64,000 nt of DNA from Caprella mutica (Eukaryota; Arthropoda; Malacostraca; Amphipoda; Caprellidae), in assembly GCA_947561585.1 (NCBI GenBank), contig CANNZV010000853.1:62001-126000 (forward strand), written 5' to 3'. The notes under the pieces were generated by a model, which saw only the letters and a list, made by a program, of their open reading frames with translations, searched no databases and was not told the DNA's origin. The position numbers and the translations under genes were made by a program. This document shows positions 26,301 through 36,246 of this stretch, in pieces (position 1 is the first letter of the stretch; each line of letters begins with the position of its first letter).

Positions 26301-28009
26301 TGAATTAATACCTATAATTACCATAATTTTGCTACAAACAGAATGAGAGATCACTACAGACTACAAACACTTTACCAGTTTCTGCAGACTGGATTCAAAA
26401 CACCCATTAAAAACTTAATTTAATAACCATGTTTTAGAGGTTGGAAAATTGTAAGCCAATTTTTTAGCCAAAATTTCACTAAAAATCTGAGCCAAACCAA
26501 TTCGGCTCATATTTGAAGATCTCAAGCCAAAATTAACATGGGAACATAGGAATTAATTCAAAATTTAAAGCAAATTAGATATATCTGAGACTTGACTATT
26601 TCAAATCTAAGCCAATTAATTGGCTTTAACTGACATACTATTATACATGGATTAATAAATTATAGCATGCACGGCGCTTCTTTAAATAGCTATGCAACAT
26701 TAATCAAATTATCCAGACTGTAGGAACTGGTAAACTGTTCTCCAAGAAATCCTCTATTTTGGCTTTAGTTCTCAGTAAAAAACCAGTCTGCAGAATATGG
26801 AACATTTTTCCAAGACTCTCTGCAGGAGTTTTTGATTGAATTTTAGAAATTTGAGATCTCTATTCTCTGCCTGCGGGAGATCTTGAATTAATTCCTATGT
26901 TACCATTAATTTAGCTGCGGGAGATTTTGAATTAATTCCTATGTTACCATTAATTTAGCTGCGGGAGATTCTAAATCTGCTACTGAGAGTCAGAGAATCA
27001 CTGTCTCTCAAATTAAAATCTCTGCGGGAGAAGAGAAACATTCTGCAGACTGGGTAAAAAACATGAATTTGAGAGACAGTTACTCTCGACTCTCAGTAGC
27101 AGATTCAGAATCTCCCGCAGCTAAATTAATGGTAACATAGGAACCAGATTGTATTTGGTGGTAAATTCCAATCCAGACTGGAAAACATAAATTCTAACAG
27201 AGTTACTCCTAACTCCATGCATTCCCATCAGTGATGTTTATCATCACAAAAAGCCCAATTGTGAAGATTAAATGGCTTATTTTACATTAGTTTTCACTGC
27301 GGAGTTGAAATTTATTAAATAATATACTGATTTCTGCATTTTTAGGGTTAAAATGAGTAATTTTTGTTCATTCTAAATTCCTAACAGAGTTACTAGTCAA
27401 TCTGAAATGAGTTATTATTCAACTCTGGATTCCAATGATATGTATGAGAGATATGTCAGGAGATATTCAATTTCTCTAATAAAAAAATTCCTGCAATCTC
27501 AGAGGATATTTAGCTATTAATTCCTATATTACCATTAATTTTTGGAGGGGAAACTGGAAAAATGTTGGAGGACTAGACAAATTAATGAAAAATGTTGGCA
27601 GCTATTTCTCAGATTTAAGAAAAAGTCAGAGGAGTTTGGTGCACCAAATACAAACTGGTAATTGCTAGAATATTATTATCAAAGGGGAAAAATTCCACCG
27701 ACATGTCAGTGGAATTTACCATGAAATACAGACTGGTCTTCACTGCGCCGCTCAGCTTTTAGATACTGTTGGTTTAAATTTAAAGTGCCACAAATAACCT
27801 GCGTGAAACTACCTAGGTACCTTACTTGTAATGATTAGTAAATATTTTAAATCATCAACGCTTTATCCTACCATTGGCTACCAAGTATTACAATAATTAT
27901 TCTTAAATGTACTTCTTAAGTTTAGAAGTAAACCAACCTGGTCCCCAACTTTGTATGAGTTCACTACACTTATAAATAATAGAAAAAGCGTTGAATGTCG
28001 AGCCTTCAT
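17380..28009 (-). CDS. TM9SF1: TM9SF1-type nonaspanin, 12 coding exons, complete
   Basis: Coding exons, 5' to 3' on the minus strand: 28009-27938, 22644-22555, 22168-22087, 21791-21568, 21416-21310, 21092-20957, 20595-20448, 20016-19798, 19407-19185, 18474-18330, 17951-17872, 17599-17380. They sum to 1746 nt, or 581 residues plus TAG. Every junction is GT-AG and every phase joins. Exon 1 is a signal peptide ([18 protein letters not shown]) followed by YKVGDQ. The luminal domain has [17 protein letters not shown] and [11 protein letters not shown]. The first membrane segment is at about 218-237, ahead of [12 protein letters not shown]. The [17 protein letters not shown]-like [16 protein letters not shown] and [17 protein letters not shown] blocks follow. 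It ends in KMD, the family's KxD/E Golgi/COPI retention type. These blocks match the TM9SF1 branch of the conserved TM9 endosome/Golgi membrane proteins better than TM9SF2-4. Human TM9SF1 is about 606 residues. Intron 1 is 5.3 kb and repeat-filled. Confidence 0.93.
18115..18290. mobile_element. MITE family 1, copy in TM9SF1 intron 10
   Basis: Inverted arms: the left begins AGGGTAAGTTGCGAAATATC and the right reads inward as CTAAGTTACAAATTATCGG. The middle carries TATATAATAATAA and its complement, which pair. Related copies are at 18545-18684 and 50487-50653, and single ends at about 43271 and 46961. The arm sequence GGGTAAGTT matches a consensus 5' splice site. Confidence 0.8.
18545..18684. 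mobile_element. MITE family 1, near-perfect 140-bp hairpin in TM9SF1 intron 9
   Basis: The left arm runs CTAGGGTAAGTTCTTAATTA then TCGGTCAGTACTCCATTTTC. The right arm is its reverse complement with about three differences over 42 bp. The low divergence between the arms makes this the youngest-looking copy in the window. Confidence 0.93.
18689..18858. mobile_element. 170-bp MITE in TM9SF1 intron 9, unrelated to family 1
   Basis: The left arm begins TAAAATGCCGCGTTTTCACT. The right arm, as reverse complement, begins TAAAACGCCGCGTTTTTACC, and both continue to TACGCCTCT. It lies only 4 bp from the family 1 hairpin, so two different transposons inserted side by side in one intron. Confidence 0.88.
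22690..23060. mobile_element. 371-bp hAT-like non-autonomous element in TM9SF1 intron 1
   Basis: The left end CAGTGATTCTCAAACTGTG is the common hAT terminus (CAGTGGTTCTCAA type). The right end carries the complementary TTGAGAACCA. Flanking octamers GTCTAGGG (22682-22689) and GTCTAAGA (23061-23068) look like a partly decayed 8-bp target duplication. No transposase. Confidence 0.65.
23740..24220 (+). mobile_element. Interspersed repeat family A copy, split by a foldback arm
   Basis: Family A landmarks run from GAGTTAAACGTCTGCTTCAG to GAAGAGGTGATAG near 23995. The next family A phrase, GAGTCTACCTAACACAAAAT, resumes only at about 24172. The roughly 150 bp between them is one arm of the inverted repeat at 24045-24312. 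The copy lies within TM9SF1 intron 1. Confidence 0.75.
24045..24312. mobile_element. Foldback repeat in TM9SF1 intron 1
   Basis: The left arm (about 24052-24120) has GGCCAAGTCCTATTTAATTC, CTATGTTACC and GCTGCGC. The right arm (about 24240-24312) is the reverse complement, with GGACTTGGCCCTTGGGC at its end. A tail of family A lies in the loop. The arms share the TTAATTCCTATGTTACC word that recurs through intron 1. Confidence 0.7.
25633..25855 (+). repeat. 220-bp direct duplication, first copy
   Basis: The block starts at TTTCAGAGGCTGTAAAATTG, contains several GAGCCAAAATT and AAGCCAATT phrases, and ends GCCAATTAATTGGCTTTAAC then TGACATACT. The second copy is at 26424-26645. Both carry AACATGGGAACATAGGAATT in the middle. 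Confidence 0.85.
26424..26645 (+). repeat. 220-bp direct duplication, second copy
   Basis: Same order of landmarks as 25633-25855 with scattered substitutions and small indels. The two copies are separated by about 570 bp of other mosaic pieces. Confidence 0.85.
26936..27143. mobile_element. Foldback element, 79-bp arms
   Basis: The left arm 26936-27014 runs TTCCTATGTTACCATTAATT, TAGCTGCGGGAGATTCT, AATCTGCTACTGAGAGTC and CTGTCTCTCAAATT. The right arm 27066-27143 is its reverse complement with few changes. The loop of about 50 bp holds ATTCTGCAGACTGG, a fragment of the mosaic word. Confidence 0.9.
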
Positions 28010-28230
28010 GATGATATTCTTGATTTCAGTTTTAAATTTAACAAAACAAAATATATACCTACGAGATTACATTTATGATTACAATTTCCCTATTAACTGT
28101 AGCAAGTGCAACTGCCTAATCGACACATTTGTTATTGTTTTGATTTGCTGCCGTGGCTTGTCAATAGATGCCGAGATTTTTCGCCAGCTGACAGATATTG
28201 AATGGAATCACATCCTTTAAATAAAATTTA
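28010..28230 (-). promoter_or_regulatory. Likely 5' UTR and promoter region of TM9SF1
   Basis: This lies directly upstream of the ATG at 28009-28007. It contains a modest GC rise and CpG sites near 28150-28180, and no strong TATA box. No upstream in-frame ATG extends the signal peptide. The start site cannot be fixed without transcript data. Confidence 0.35.
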
Positions 28231-29940
28231 AACCCACACATTAGTACTAAAACTCGTATAACTGATATAAATATATATGAATTCGTCAAATATAGTATTA
28301 CCTCAATGCATTGAATGAAATGTTATATGTAATCATATTTTATATCATAATTATGTAAGCTAGTCTAATATATTAACCACTTACTAAATAAATAAAAATA
28401 AACAGGTAAACTGTACTGTAGGTATTCATAACCATTAATTTATCATACCTTCCTAACTAGTATTTTATTTAGTAATGAAGAAATAATTTTAATATTTAAA
28501 AATAGAATAGGATAAACTCCCTCAAAAGTTTATTGAGGTTTGTTGAGAATGGAGGAAGCTCTTTGAATAATTGAAGAAGCGTTGACAAAATTAACTAAAG
28601 GGGCGATGATATATGACATATGAGGAGGCAGGCGACATGGTACGGCCAAAGAAACGTTGAAATTTCGCACTGACGATGGACCCATCATGGACAATAATCG
28701 GAAAAAGGCCAACAGTCCAAGTCCGAACAACATCAGCCCACAGAGGCATACTAAAATAATTTAGTATGCCTGAACTAAGTACAGAATGGCAAATAAAACA
28801 TTTTTTGATCATATTTCCTCTCAAATCAAAATATTAAAGAATAACAAATACAGGCAAAGCTCTTACAGCGGACAATTTTTGAACGTACACCCCCCTACAA
28901 AGGGCAAAAATTGTTCGTTCTAACGGACTGCAGATCACCCAACGAGCCTTTTGAATAATATTGTTTAACATATTTTCAATGCGTCTACCAAGTATCTAGT
29001 CGAACATTTATAATATACTCTATTCAGAGGTAATACAATTTACAAAATTACAATCATCATTTTAATGTAATATTTTCAGATTTTTTAAAGTATTTTGATC
29101 TAGTTAGTAGTATAATTCCCTAACTAAACTAATAAATGTGATATTACACCGAACGCTGATAGCTTAGCGGACACTTTTCCGGTACATGTACCGGGCGTTG
29201 TACGAGCTTTACTTGTAATTAGAAAGAAAAAGCAAATAATAAATTTAGAACAATTTTCAAATCACGAGGGCCCGGGCACTACTGATGCTATAATAGTCTC
29301 TGACACCGAGAGCAGAGTGCATTGCCAAAACTTGATATTACTTACTATTACTTATAAGCTTCCTATATGAATGATGCATCGTCGCTAGCTGCTAGCCAGA
29401 TATTTCAATTATCTATTATTACAGTAAAATGCCTGGTAGAGAACACTGTTTGATATTCATAAAGATATTAAAACAGAGTGGGGTCATTTTGACTCCAGAT
29501 ATGCATGATTATAGTGTAACCATTAAATATGCTATGATCATGCATTATATTTTTGGAATTACTGACCTTAAACATAACTTTCAGTTATTTCAGAAAAGTA
29601 TATATATACAAATATATAATATATGCATTATACATATAGTTATTTGTGTTCAAAATCCAATTGGGGTCATTATGGCCCCATGCACGTATACTGTGCATCC
29701 ACGGGTTAACTCAATAACTACGTTATAAGAATTTGTTGATTCTATTCACAAATTACAGACACTTGTTCCATTTTAAAATACCTATTGAGAGTCTCGCTGA
29801 CTGTTGTTAAAAAGATGAACACCTGTGGTGATATTCATTATCAGAAATAAATGTTTCTGAACTGTTTTATCTTAAATTAAAACACAACCATTTTCAACAA
29901 ATATTCCTATGTATTGAATATTAAATAAATTTAGGAAAAC
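28231..29940. other. Intergenic stretch, no supported gene
   Basis: A minus-strand frame at 28591-28824 (77 codons) and its neighbour at 28530-28733 have no recognised domain. A perfect 16-bp palindrome CCGGTACATGTACCGG lies at 29179-29194. GGGGTCATTTTGACT near 29479 and GGGGTCATTATGGCCCC near 29664 form a weak pair that may be ends of a short element. Confidence 0.45.
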
Positions 29941-30510
29941 ACAACAAAGAAAATTGAAATATAATATTAAATATATATATAATATTAAATATATAATTAA
30001 TATATTATATAGATATATAGATACATATATAATATATATATATAATATTTACATATATCAATTTAGTAAAGTGGTTATCAATTATAACAATAATCAATTT
30101 ATAATATGTTATTATCTAGTTGACTATATTTTTTATCCTTTTAGATATTATTTGAAAGAATAGAATAATTATTATATTGACACACTATCATTCACTTACA
30201 AAACTATATTTATTTCAACGATAGTACTTGCAGCCGAAGCTATAATGCATTGTGATTCGAATGAAGTTCGAGATAATTAATATTGTAATGTACCTTGTAA
30301 TACCATAGTTATTATAAACGGATTGAAACAGTGATGTTCCCTATATATATAAACTGTTAATACTATAGTTATTATGAAGGGATTGAAAGTTAATTGAACA
30401 TGTAATAGAGCCCTTCAAGACCAGTTTATACTGTCCAACTCTCAGTGAATTAATTCCATTATCAATATTATACAGGGTGTTTCAGAATTAAGGCAATAAA
30501 CATTTTGATA
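29941..30510 (+). mobile_element. Interspersed element B, copy 1, ending ACAGGGTGTTTC
   Basis: It shares an ordered set of phrases with 52590-53045: ACACTATCATTCAC, TTTCAACGATAGT or TTTCAATGATAGT, TGCATTGTGATTCGAATGAA (or ATTGCAATTGGAATGAA), TGTCCAACTCT, and the end TACAGGGTGTTTCAGAATTA. The left part is an AT/TAT low-complexity run (29955-30050). A local duplication of ATAGTTATTAT with GGATTGAAA occurs near 30310 and 30368. Confidence 0.6.
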
Positions 30511-31345
30511 CACAAAAACAATACATTTTCTATTAAAAAATTGAATTGAGTAACATAATGGGATAAAGATAGTCTTAGAATACGTGTCTGTTTTTGTACA
30601 TTATTGATACAAATAATAATATGAAGCATAATTATCTAAAATTATCAAAATATGATTTATATTTCAATATTTGAAATATAAATTCGTTAGATTATTATAT
30701 TCACCAATCAACCGAAATTGAATGTGATATCTAATTATTATAGGGTAAATAGACAACAATATCCAGATAGATTTAATAATTAGAATAGTTAAGTGAAGAT
30801 TAAATATTAAAAAATAATTGTTTAATTAATGATGTAAGTGAAGTGGATATTTGTGAATACTTATTATATAGATAAATTCATATATGAGTTTTCATACATG
30901 CACACTCGATCATAAAACAAGATAATTAAATTCATGTACTTACGGTCTAACATACTAACTATATATATATGTTATTGATTACTAAATCCATATTTAAATG
31001 ATATATGAAATCAGAAACTATGCAGGACCCTATAGACGATAGCAACTTCCAATTCTTTCATTACAACCAAGTTATAATTAATGAATTATATCTTCTGCCA
31101 ATTAACGGTAAAATGTTTTAATGCCTATATTGGCTAATTTGTATTATCTATACCTCATAATTATGAAATCTGTTTATAATTCATTTATCGATAATTATAC
31201 AGAGTGAATAATGAATTTTCTTATTTTGTTTCGTATATATGATTCTAATCACTTCTTGAAACTTTTACACACAGAATTTTCAAAGATATACTGTATATAT
31301 ATTACATAAAAAGTACGATGAATATAAATTATACCATAGTCAAAT
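30511..31345. other. AT-rich stretch, nothing recognised
   Basis: No open frame longer than background and no clear repeat boundary. Confidence 0.45.
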
Positions 31346-31354
31346 GTATATAAT

Positions 31355-32379
31355 ATGGTGGGCCAAAAAAATAACGTTTTGGATAATTACTTATGGAATA
31401 GTGATATGAAGTTGATATGACAAATAAAGGTACGTGTATTGAAATTTGAGTGAATTCTGACATGATTAACAGTTGTCCCTAAGCGATTCAAAAATCAGAA
31501 AAGTAATAAATTTGGTGATTTTTACTACATTTTGGCTAAAAACACATAAACTCTGATTTATTATCATTTAGAATAGGAAGATAGCTTGACAAGAGCTTAT
31601 TTTATGTTTGTGCAGGAAAATCAGACAGGTACGACAATGTTTACAGTTGCCCCCAACAATCCAAATTGTTCGAATTTAGGCACTGATGGAGACTGTAGTC
31701 AGTGTAGTGCTCCACACTTATGGAGGTCTGGTGCTCAATGAAGAACATAGTAAGGAAATTCATATGCAAGAAATTGAGCAAAAACATTAAATATTTATTG
31801 ATAAACCAGCATTTCAATATTTGGGACACCTGATTACTCAAAAAAGTTGAGAAAGCGAATTGCATGGGTTATTATACAATTGCTGAAATCCGAGTAAATT
31901 CGAAATTTTGGAATACGAAAATATTGATAAATTCTTTTATAAAACGGAATCAATACAATTCACAAACTCATTTTGAGAATTAAATTACTTTTATCTTATC
32001 ACAATAACAGCATGATTGCTCTTGAAGCCAAATTTTAAAGAGAAATATTGTAATACAAATATATATTACAAAAATATATAGTGCTAGGGGCAACTCAAAA
32101 GTATTAAATATTAATCTGCAATTTTGCAAGTTGTGTTTTTCATAACGTGCCAACTAGTTTTACCTATTTCACAGAATAAAACAAAATCGAATATTACAAA
32201 ATTAATGGGAAAATATCATTTTGTACAAAAATTCAAATGTCCTGGGGTGACTCAAAAATATTCAGAAATAGCCTGGAAATTGGCATGTAATGTTCTTTTA
32301 TAAGGTATCAACTTATTATAACTATTCCATATGAAGATTCTGAAGTTTGCCCAAAATCCCTATTTTTTGGCCCACCCTA
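31355..32379. mobile_element. 1.0-kb inverted-repeat element D
   Basis: The left end ATGGTGGGCCAAAAAAAT pairs with the reverse complement of the right end, TAGGGTGGGCCAAAAAATAG. GTATATAAT flanks both sides (31346-31354 and 32380-32388, the right-hand copy starting at the final G of CTAG), consistent with an 8-9 bp target duplication. A 74-codon minus-strand frame (31641-31865) is the only ORF, with no transposase motif recognised. CTCAAAA(G/A)TATT phrases repeat inside at about 32094 and 32251. A diverged copy of the right-hand 150 bp lies inverted at 63855-64000. Confidence 0.75.
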
Positions 32380-32389
32380 GTATATAATC

Positions 32390-33035
32390 TGTTTTTTTTT
32401 TAATCAAGATCAGTGTTCTTCCTGAGAATCAAATATTATTTTAGGTTATCGTTCAATGTCTAGAATATTTTTTGTCTATTTATCCTTCATTTCGCTGATA
32501 AAATGGTTTAGCTTATGTCCTGAATAAAATTTCACTAAAACAGGATACTATGAACAAAATACCGATGTTCTAATATAGGGTTTCTATGACTGACAAATCA
32601 AAATAATTCTGAGTACACCTGCAAAGAACAAAGACAAATGGAACTATCACTATCAGGGTCTCCGGAGTTGTACTTCAGAGTTAGATACCTTCCCGTCTCA
32701 TCAACTGAAATGATAAGTTATTAACAACAGTTAACCAGAGTCAGAAAATAGTGACTTTGATTAAGTTTCTTATAGTAATTCGCCAGAAAACCTAATGACC
32801 AAAATACAATGTTGAAGAATTTTGTTATACAATTTATTTCATTAAAGAACTACCACCAGTGGTTTATTTAGAAATTGCAATAAAAGTAAGTTTTAATTGA
32901 ATGCCTGATCGAATCATCACGCTGGCGGCCTTAACCTCTTACATAAATAGTTTAATTTATATTATTTAATACCGCCGCCGAAGCAATTAAAAAGACATGG
33001 AAATTAGATTATGATATAATTTTAGTGATGGTATC
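32390..33035. other. 3' flank of the secreted-protein gene
   Basis: Short AT-rich region with no supported feature. The 3' UTR of the minus-strand gene should lie in its right part. AATTAAA and ATTAAA words are present but no canonical AATAAA is convincingly placed. Confidence 0.4.
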
Positions 33036-35747
33036 TTATTTCTCTGAACCTTTCAACCTAAAAATATATTTGGGCTTATTATTTAGCAATTTATCGTATG
33101 ATATCACTTTTCGAACTTCTATCAACTCACGGTCTTTTACGAAGACCTGCCGGTCTGACGTTGGCATGGTGGTGTGAGAGTGAACAACTGGATCAGATGA
33201 GTCTCCGTTACTTCCAACCTTCAAAAAAATATATCTATTAAATATTAAGGAAGATTCTAGGAATATTATTTTTTTTTTAACCGAAATATATTTGGTTCAT
33301 TATAAAATAAAAATTCATTAATTTAAAAGTTATGAATACTTAATTATAGTCTATAATTAAAAAATCGCTATTTCCAAAAATAAAAATAGACTACATGTAA
33401 TGTCGTTACACCAGTACCACCATATGTAGAATTGTCATCTCAAGATTTCCCAAATGTATAAAAAATGTAATTGTAAGAATTTCCACATGTAGAATCGTCA
33501 CCCCAGGTTCCATATATTCAAAAGGATATTTTGTTGTAAAATTTGATTAATTTAAATTCGTCTCTTAGGTATTTTTAATACCCCATCGAAATAATATTTT
33601 GAATTCTACAATTTAACAAAAAAAAAAAAAAATATTGATGTGGACTGCTTAAAATTAAAACAAGATTGTTATTCATTATTCTTTTTTCATGCACATGCTA
33701 TTGTCATCTAAGGAAATCCCACAACTTGACTGGCATAGCGATTCTAAATGTGATCCTAAAGCATTATTTCTCTCATACATGGTAGGTGACTTTGTCGAAG
33801 TACCGTAAGGCTCCTCCTATTGGCCCATGCACTATGATTCTTCTCATTCGAAGAGGTGTTTCGAAATCCACTGTTACGAAGTTGTCAGCAATGGTGCTGC
33901 AGTAGCAATCCAAGTTAGTTGTTCCGCAGAACAGTCCTCCAGTCTTGGGATAATGAACGGGAACTTTGCGTTAGTATTAATCTTAGAGATTGGTAAAATC
34001 GTGACCTTTAACAAATTGTCTAAAAATGTTTCGTAGGGATATTGACAGGAGAGAATAGCGAACATTCAGTTGCATTGGATAGACAACTATATACACAGTA
34101 TTACATTTGGTGAAACTTCTAATGATAAAATATCGAGTATTTCTATTGAGAATAATTCAGAGGAATTTGTAATTAAGTAACAATTTGAAAATACTTCATA
34201 TGAAAAATATTAACCGTTAGTTGAAAAATAATTGACTACCAAATTTCAATTATATAAAATAGTTTAGAGCAAATGGTTATAGCAAAATTACATTAACCCT
34301 AATAACCTAGCAATTAAAATTTTGTTCGGTAACCTAGCCGCTGGCGAGTGCGTGTCAGTCCTCACTAAGGGCTCAAACACACTACAAGCAGCGCGGAGCG
34401 GCGCGAGCGGAGCGCCATTAATGTTGTTTGGTATTCGTATGCAGAGTCGCTTGGCTGTTCACACTGTGAGCGGAGCGACGCTGCAATAAAACAATACTAT
34501 TAATTGCGCTCCGCTCTTTGCTGCTCCGCTCCGCTTGTAGTAAGTACGTACCCTAATACTGTTATAATGTCTAAACAAATTGACTTTTCAAAGAATAATT
34601 TTCTATTTATAATGAAGTTAACAAGCAAAGATAAGAAACAAATATCTCTTAGGTCTTCTAACTATTTGCGCAAAGCCTTATTCACCTCCTATCAATAAAA
34701 TGCATATAACATTCACAAAAATGAATAATAAATAGTATGGTGGATAGTTTTTGAAATATACTAGTAACTTATAGTTTGGTTCCAGTTTTTTTGGGACACT
34801 CTGTATATCTGAATAAATGCTCATAATATGAGTATTTTACCATTCATCATCTTCTTTTTTGTCTAATCGTATGTTATTATGTTGGAATGAAAAATTCATG
34901 AAAAGACAGCTTCCAATTCGGTTTCAAAGTATTTTTTTTTTCACGAGGAGTGGTCCGCCTGCGACAGCAGCTGTAGGTTACTAAGATTTACACTTTAGTG
35001 CCAACTATTGACCCATTTGAATAAACTCACCACAGTAGATACGTCATTGAAGCCTCCGTGTGGAGAATTTGGAGATATCTGTCTGAAGAGTGCGTGGTCG
35101 ACAGGAACATGGCCGCCGGTGATGAATGATTTGTATGCTCGTATTCCTGTCCCTTCATAATTTGAGAGAAATGGGTAGTAATCATGTAGATCAGACGCAT
35201 AGAAGTCACACACATTTCCTGTGTAGCAATAGAAACAATTTTCAGTTTCTTTAACTTGATTTTGAAAAACTTTTGTTAATTAAGTAAAAGATTGGATGAA
35301 TGCATTTCAAATGTGCAGGTACATTTTTTTCGTTTATTTCTTTCAAGACGTGTACTTTCAAAAGTTATACATTTTGTCGTCTATATACTTACCTTCCATT
35401 GTGTAGAAGGTACAAGAGTCTCCCATGCTTTCGCACACTCTAGCACAGTAAACTGTGGGATTTTTGACGGCACTTGGTACTGTTTGCTGCACCACTGTAC
35501 ATTGACTCCTGATGGGTACATCCACTAAAGCAAACTGAGAAAATGATAACAATAAATTATTATGCTATTGACAAGATATATTATGCATATAATATAAGCA
35601 ATATATTATATGTAAACTTCTCGATTTCAATATATGACAATATGTACTTATTGAACTATAGGTACTCACCTGTCTGAAATAGTTGGATAATATCGCAGAA
35701 ATTGAGAATCCAAACAACTGAATGATGATGAGTAAACTTATCCTCAT
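33036..35747 (-). CDS. Secreted cysteine-containing protein, PAN/apple-like plus F5/8 C-like, 5 exons
   Basis: Exons on the minus strand: 35747-35670, 35534-35393, 35218-35031, 33943-33779, 33218-33036, giving 756 nt and 251 residues plus TAA. All introns are GT-AG. Phases are 0, 1, 0, 0 and all join. A branch-point-like TACTAAC precedes the exon 4 acceptor. Exon 1 is exactly a signal peptide (MRISLLIIIQLFGFSISA) plus ILSNYFRQ. Residues about 38-85 have C, YCARVC, SCTFYTMEG and NVCDFYASD, the cysteine and CxFY layout of PAN/apple modules. The second half has GGLFCGTTNLDCYCST, NFVTVDFETPLRMRRIIVHG and FDKVTYHV, resembling a galactose-binding (F5/8 type C) fold. Eight cysteines follow the signal. 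Such modules usually bind carbohydrate or protein outside the cell. The specific role is unknown. A paralogue starts at 63746. The exon 4 donor (CAT then GTATGA) is the least certain junction. Confidence 0.82.
34369..34553. mobile_element. 185-bp GC-rich MITE in intron 3, PIF/Harbinger-like
   Basis: The left end GGGCTCAAACACACTACAAG is followed by a run of GCGGAGCG words. The right end mirrors it as CGCTCCGCTTGTAGTAAGTA then CGTACCC. Both sides are flanked by TAA, fitting the 3-bp TWA duplication typical of PIF/Harbinger elements. The GC content contrasts sharply with its surroundings. Confidence 0.75.
34780..34808 (-). mobile_element. Isolated transposon end, inverted ACAGAGTGTCCCA
   Basis: TTTTTTTGGGACACTCTGTA is the reverse complement of the ACAGGGTGTCCC-type end seen at 4062. 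It lies inside intron 3 of the secreted-protein gene. The opposite end was not found. Confidence 0.4.
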
Positions 35748-35934
35748 TTTGCACTTTATTTCAAAATGATTCAATACCAAAATATCAATATTCTATACTG
35801 TCGGAGAACTATTGTATCTCTTTAATTTTAATTGGTTTATAAATGATAGTTTCTAAATTACTGAAGACAACGAAGCTGATTATTAATTTCGATACAATAG
35901 CGTATGTTTTTGTGCATGTCGCTAACGGTTCTAG

Positions 35935-36040
35935 GACAACTCGCCGCCGGACAATTCGCCGCCGGACAAATCGCCGCGGACAATTCGCCGTGAGGACAAC
36001 TCGCCGCTAGGAAAACTTGTCGCCAGGACAATTCGCCGCG
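35935..36040. repeat. Short-unit array, GGACAATTCGCCGC type, left arm
   Basis: About seven units of a 12-16 bp motif around GGACAATTCGCCG(CC). The inverted form (CGGCGAATTGTCC) is tandemly repeated at 37435-37560. The two arrays therefore bracket about 1.4 kb as inverted repeats. Confidence 0.85.
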
Positions 36041-36246
36041 TGATTTTTGTTTTACCGGTGTTTTAATATCATAAATTTAACAAGAATTTATTCCCATACG
36101 CTTAGGAATGACGTATACCAGTAGTTAACTAATTTCTTTATTTCAGATTTATTATTGAATGTATTTACAGGAATTCTGCTCAATTTTAAAATGAAGGAGG
36201 AGGCTAAAATCAAAGCAAAAAATTTCATAAATTTTCATAATTTATT

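Larger units (their letters stand above)
24313..27760. repeat. Scrambled repeat mosaic filling TM9SF1 intron 1
   Basis: At least ten copies, in both orientations, of a word close to TTAATTCCTATGTTACCATT (often TATATTTACATTAA) occur here, at about 24613, 24660, 25740, 26268, 26305, 26544, 26888, 26932, 27124 and 27515. They are interleaved with about ten copies of CCAGTCTGCAGAAT or its complement. The pieces are reordered, so this is not a simple tandem array. Repeated nested insertion of foldback elements, or rearrangement between them, would explain it. Confidence 0.75.

Noticed and set aside
28530..28824. Minus-strand frames of 67 and 77 codons upstream of TM9SF1
   Set aside because: No recognised domain, no convincing splice partners. 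Overlapping frames look equally open.
31641..31865. Transposase candidate in element D (74 codons)
   Set aside because: No DDE/DDD spacing or DNA-binding motif visible; too short.
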